Of a stretch of 64,000 bases of DNA, positions 63,430 through 64,000 are shown one piece after another; the first letter of the stretch is position 1; every line of letters begins with the position of its first letter. Below the pieces are notes generated by a model. It was not told the DNA's origin. It did not search any database and was given only the letters and a program-made list of their open reading frames with translations. The DNA is from Symbiodinium natans (lineage: Eukaryota > Sar > Dinophyceae > Suessiales > Symbiodiniaceae): positions 627,243-691,242 of the forward strand of contig CAJNDS010000446.1 in NCBI GenBank assembly GCA_905221605.1, in the 5' to 3' direction. The position numbers and the translations under genes were made by a program.

Positions 63430-64000
63430 TCATCATCAAAGGTCTCACAGATTGGTTTGGGTTACCGTAGGGGTACCGTTGTCCCTCGACCTGGCCAGCG
63501 TCCCGACGTGCTTCTTTGCGGGCGTTTGGCATCCCTTGTCTGCGATCCTCGTTTGCCAGCGCGGAAACCATCGACACAAAGCAGTTGGGGTTAGCGCTGC
63601 CCCTCGACCGGGCCAGCGTCCCGATACGACTCTCCGATGACCAAGAAAAGGTCGTGGGGGTGGCTGATTGGTTTGGGTTACCGAAGAGCGCTGCCCCTCG
63701 ACCGGGCCAGCATCCGATACGACTCTCCCTTGACCAAGACAAGGCTGTGAAAAGGTCGTGGGGGTGGCTGATTGGTTTGGGTTACCGAAGAGCGCTGCCC
63801 CTCGACCGGGCCAGCGTCCCGATACGACTCTCCCTTGACCAAGACAAGCCTGTGAAAAGGTCGTGGGGGTGGATGATTGGTTTGGGTTACCGAAGGGGTA
63901 GCGCTGCCCCTCGACCGGGCCAGCGTCCCGATACGATCTCCCTTGACCAAGACAAGGCTGTGAAAATGTCGTGGGGTGGCTGATTGGTTTGGGTTACCGA
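63430..64000. repeat. coding-like tandem repeat, 94-109 bp unit, runs off window
   Basis: Copies start at about 63593, 63687, 63791 and 63900, with a diverged one near 63430. The unit starts AGCGCTGCCCCTCGACCGGG and ends GGTTTGGGTTACCGA. Frames on both strands stay open (for example ALPLDRASVPIRLSLDQDK), but unit lengths are not all multiples of three, so one continuous protein repeat is unlikely. Confidence 0.8.

Overview
The window looks like nuclear DNA of a dinoflagellate alveolate. Evidence seen in the sequence: Arabidopsis-type telomere repeats (TTTAGGG/CCCTAAA) scattered through all 64 kb, GC-rich coding segments cut into many tiny exons, GC and GA splice donors beside GT, introns that are themselves inverted-repeat elements (introners), and an intronless gene preceded by a degenerate copy of the dinoflagellate trans-spliced leader. 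A Symbiodiniaceae-like or Polarella-like genome is my guess. The genus is not determined by anything I can see.

All recognised genes are on the + strand, and I rebuilt them by joining exons in phase. (1) A purple-acid-phosphatase-like metallophosphoesterase has exons from about 6.0 kb to 52.4 kb. Its motifs GDNFY, GNHDY, THFP, GHIH and TGGGGGITSE appear in the correct order. (2) A complete ABC half-transporter of the SbmA/ABCD-like type (11 exons, 8786-13655, start and stop present) lies inside the phosphatase gap between about 7.48 and 14.61 kb. (3) An IRG-like (immunity-related GTPase family) gene runs from about 27.9 kb to a stop at 46817, inside the phosphatase gap 27.13-50.30 kb. (4) A 531-codon intronless membrane-protein gene (35062-36657) with a relict spliced leader sits inside an intron of the GTPase gene. 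That gives a nest three genes deep. (5) From about 53 to 63.4 kb there is a string of credible but mostly unidentified exons, ending in a stop at 63409 and followed by a coding-like tandem repeat that runs off the window. The first 6 kb holds four or five isolated candidate exons in repeat-rich DNA.

The most unusual feature is structural. Exon after exon is flanked by a C-rich telomere array on its left and a G-rich array on its right, which is the orientation of a linear fragment capped by telomeres at both ends. In several places the repeat itself supplies the splice sites (CCCTAG before the exon, GTTTAGGG after it). Arrays also sit inside transposon-like inverted repeats and between short duplications of exon sequence, as expected for insertion at breaks. 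At least six families of short inverted-repeat elements fill the rest.

Limits: exon ends are my reading of phase and splice-like dinucleotides, without transcripts or database searches. Very short exons are certain only where they complete a known motif. A mis-joined assembly could mimic gene nesting.
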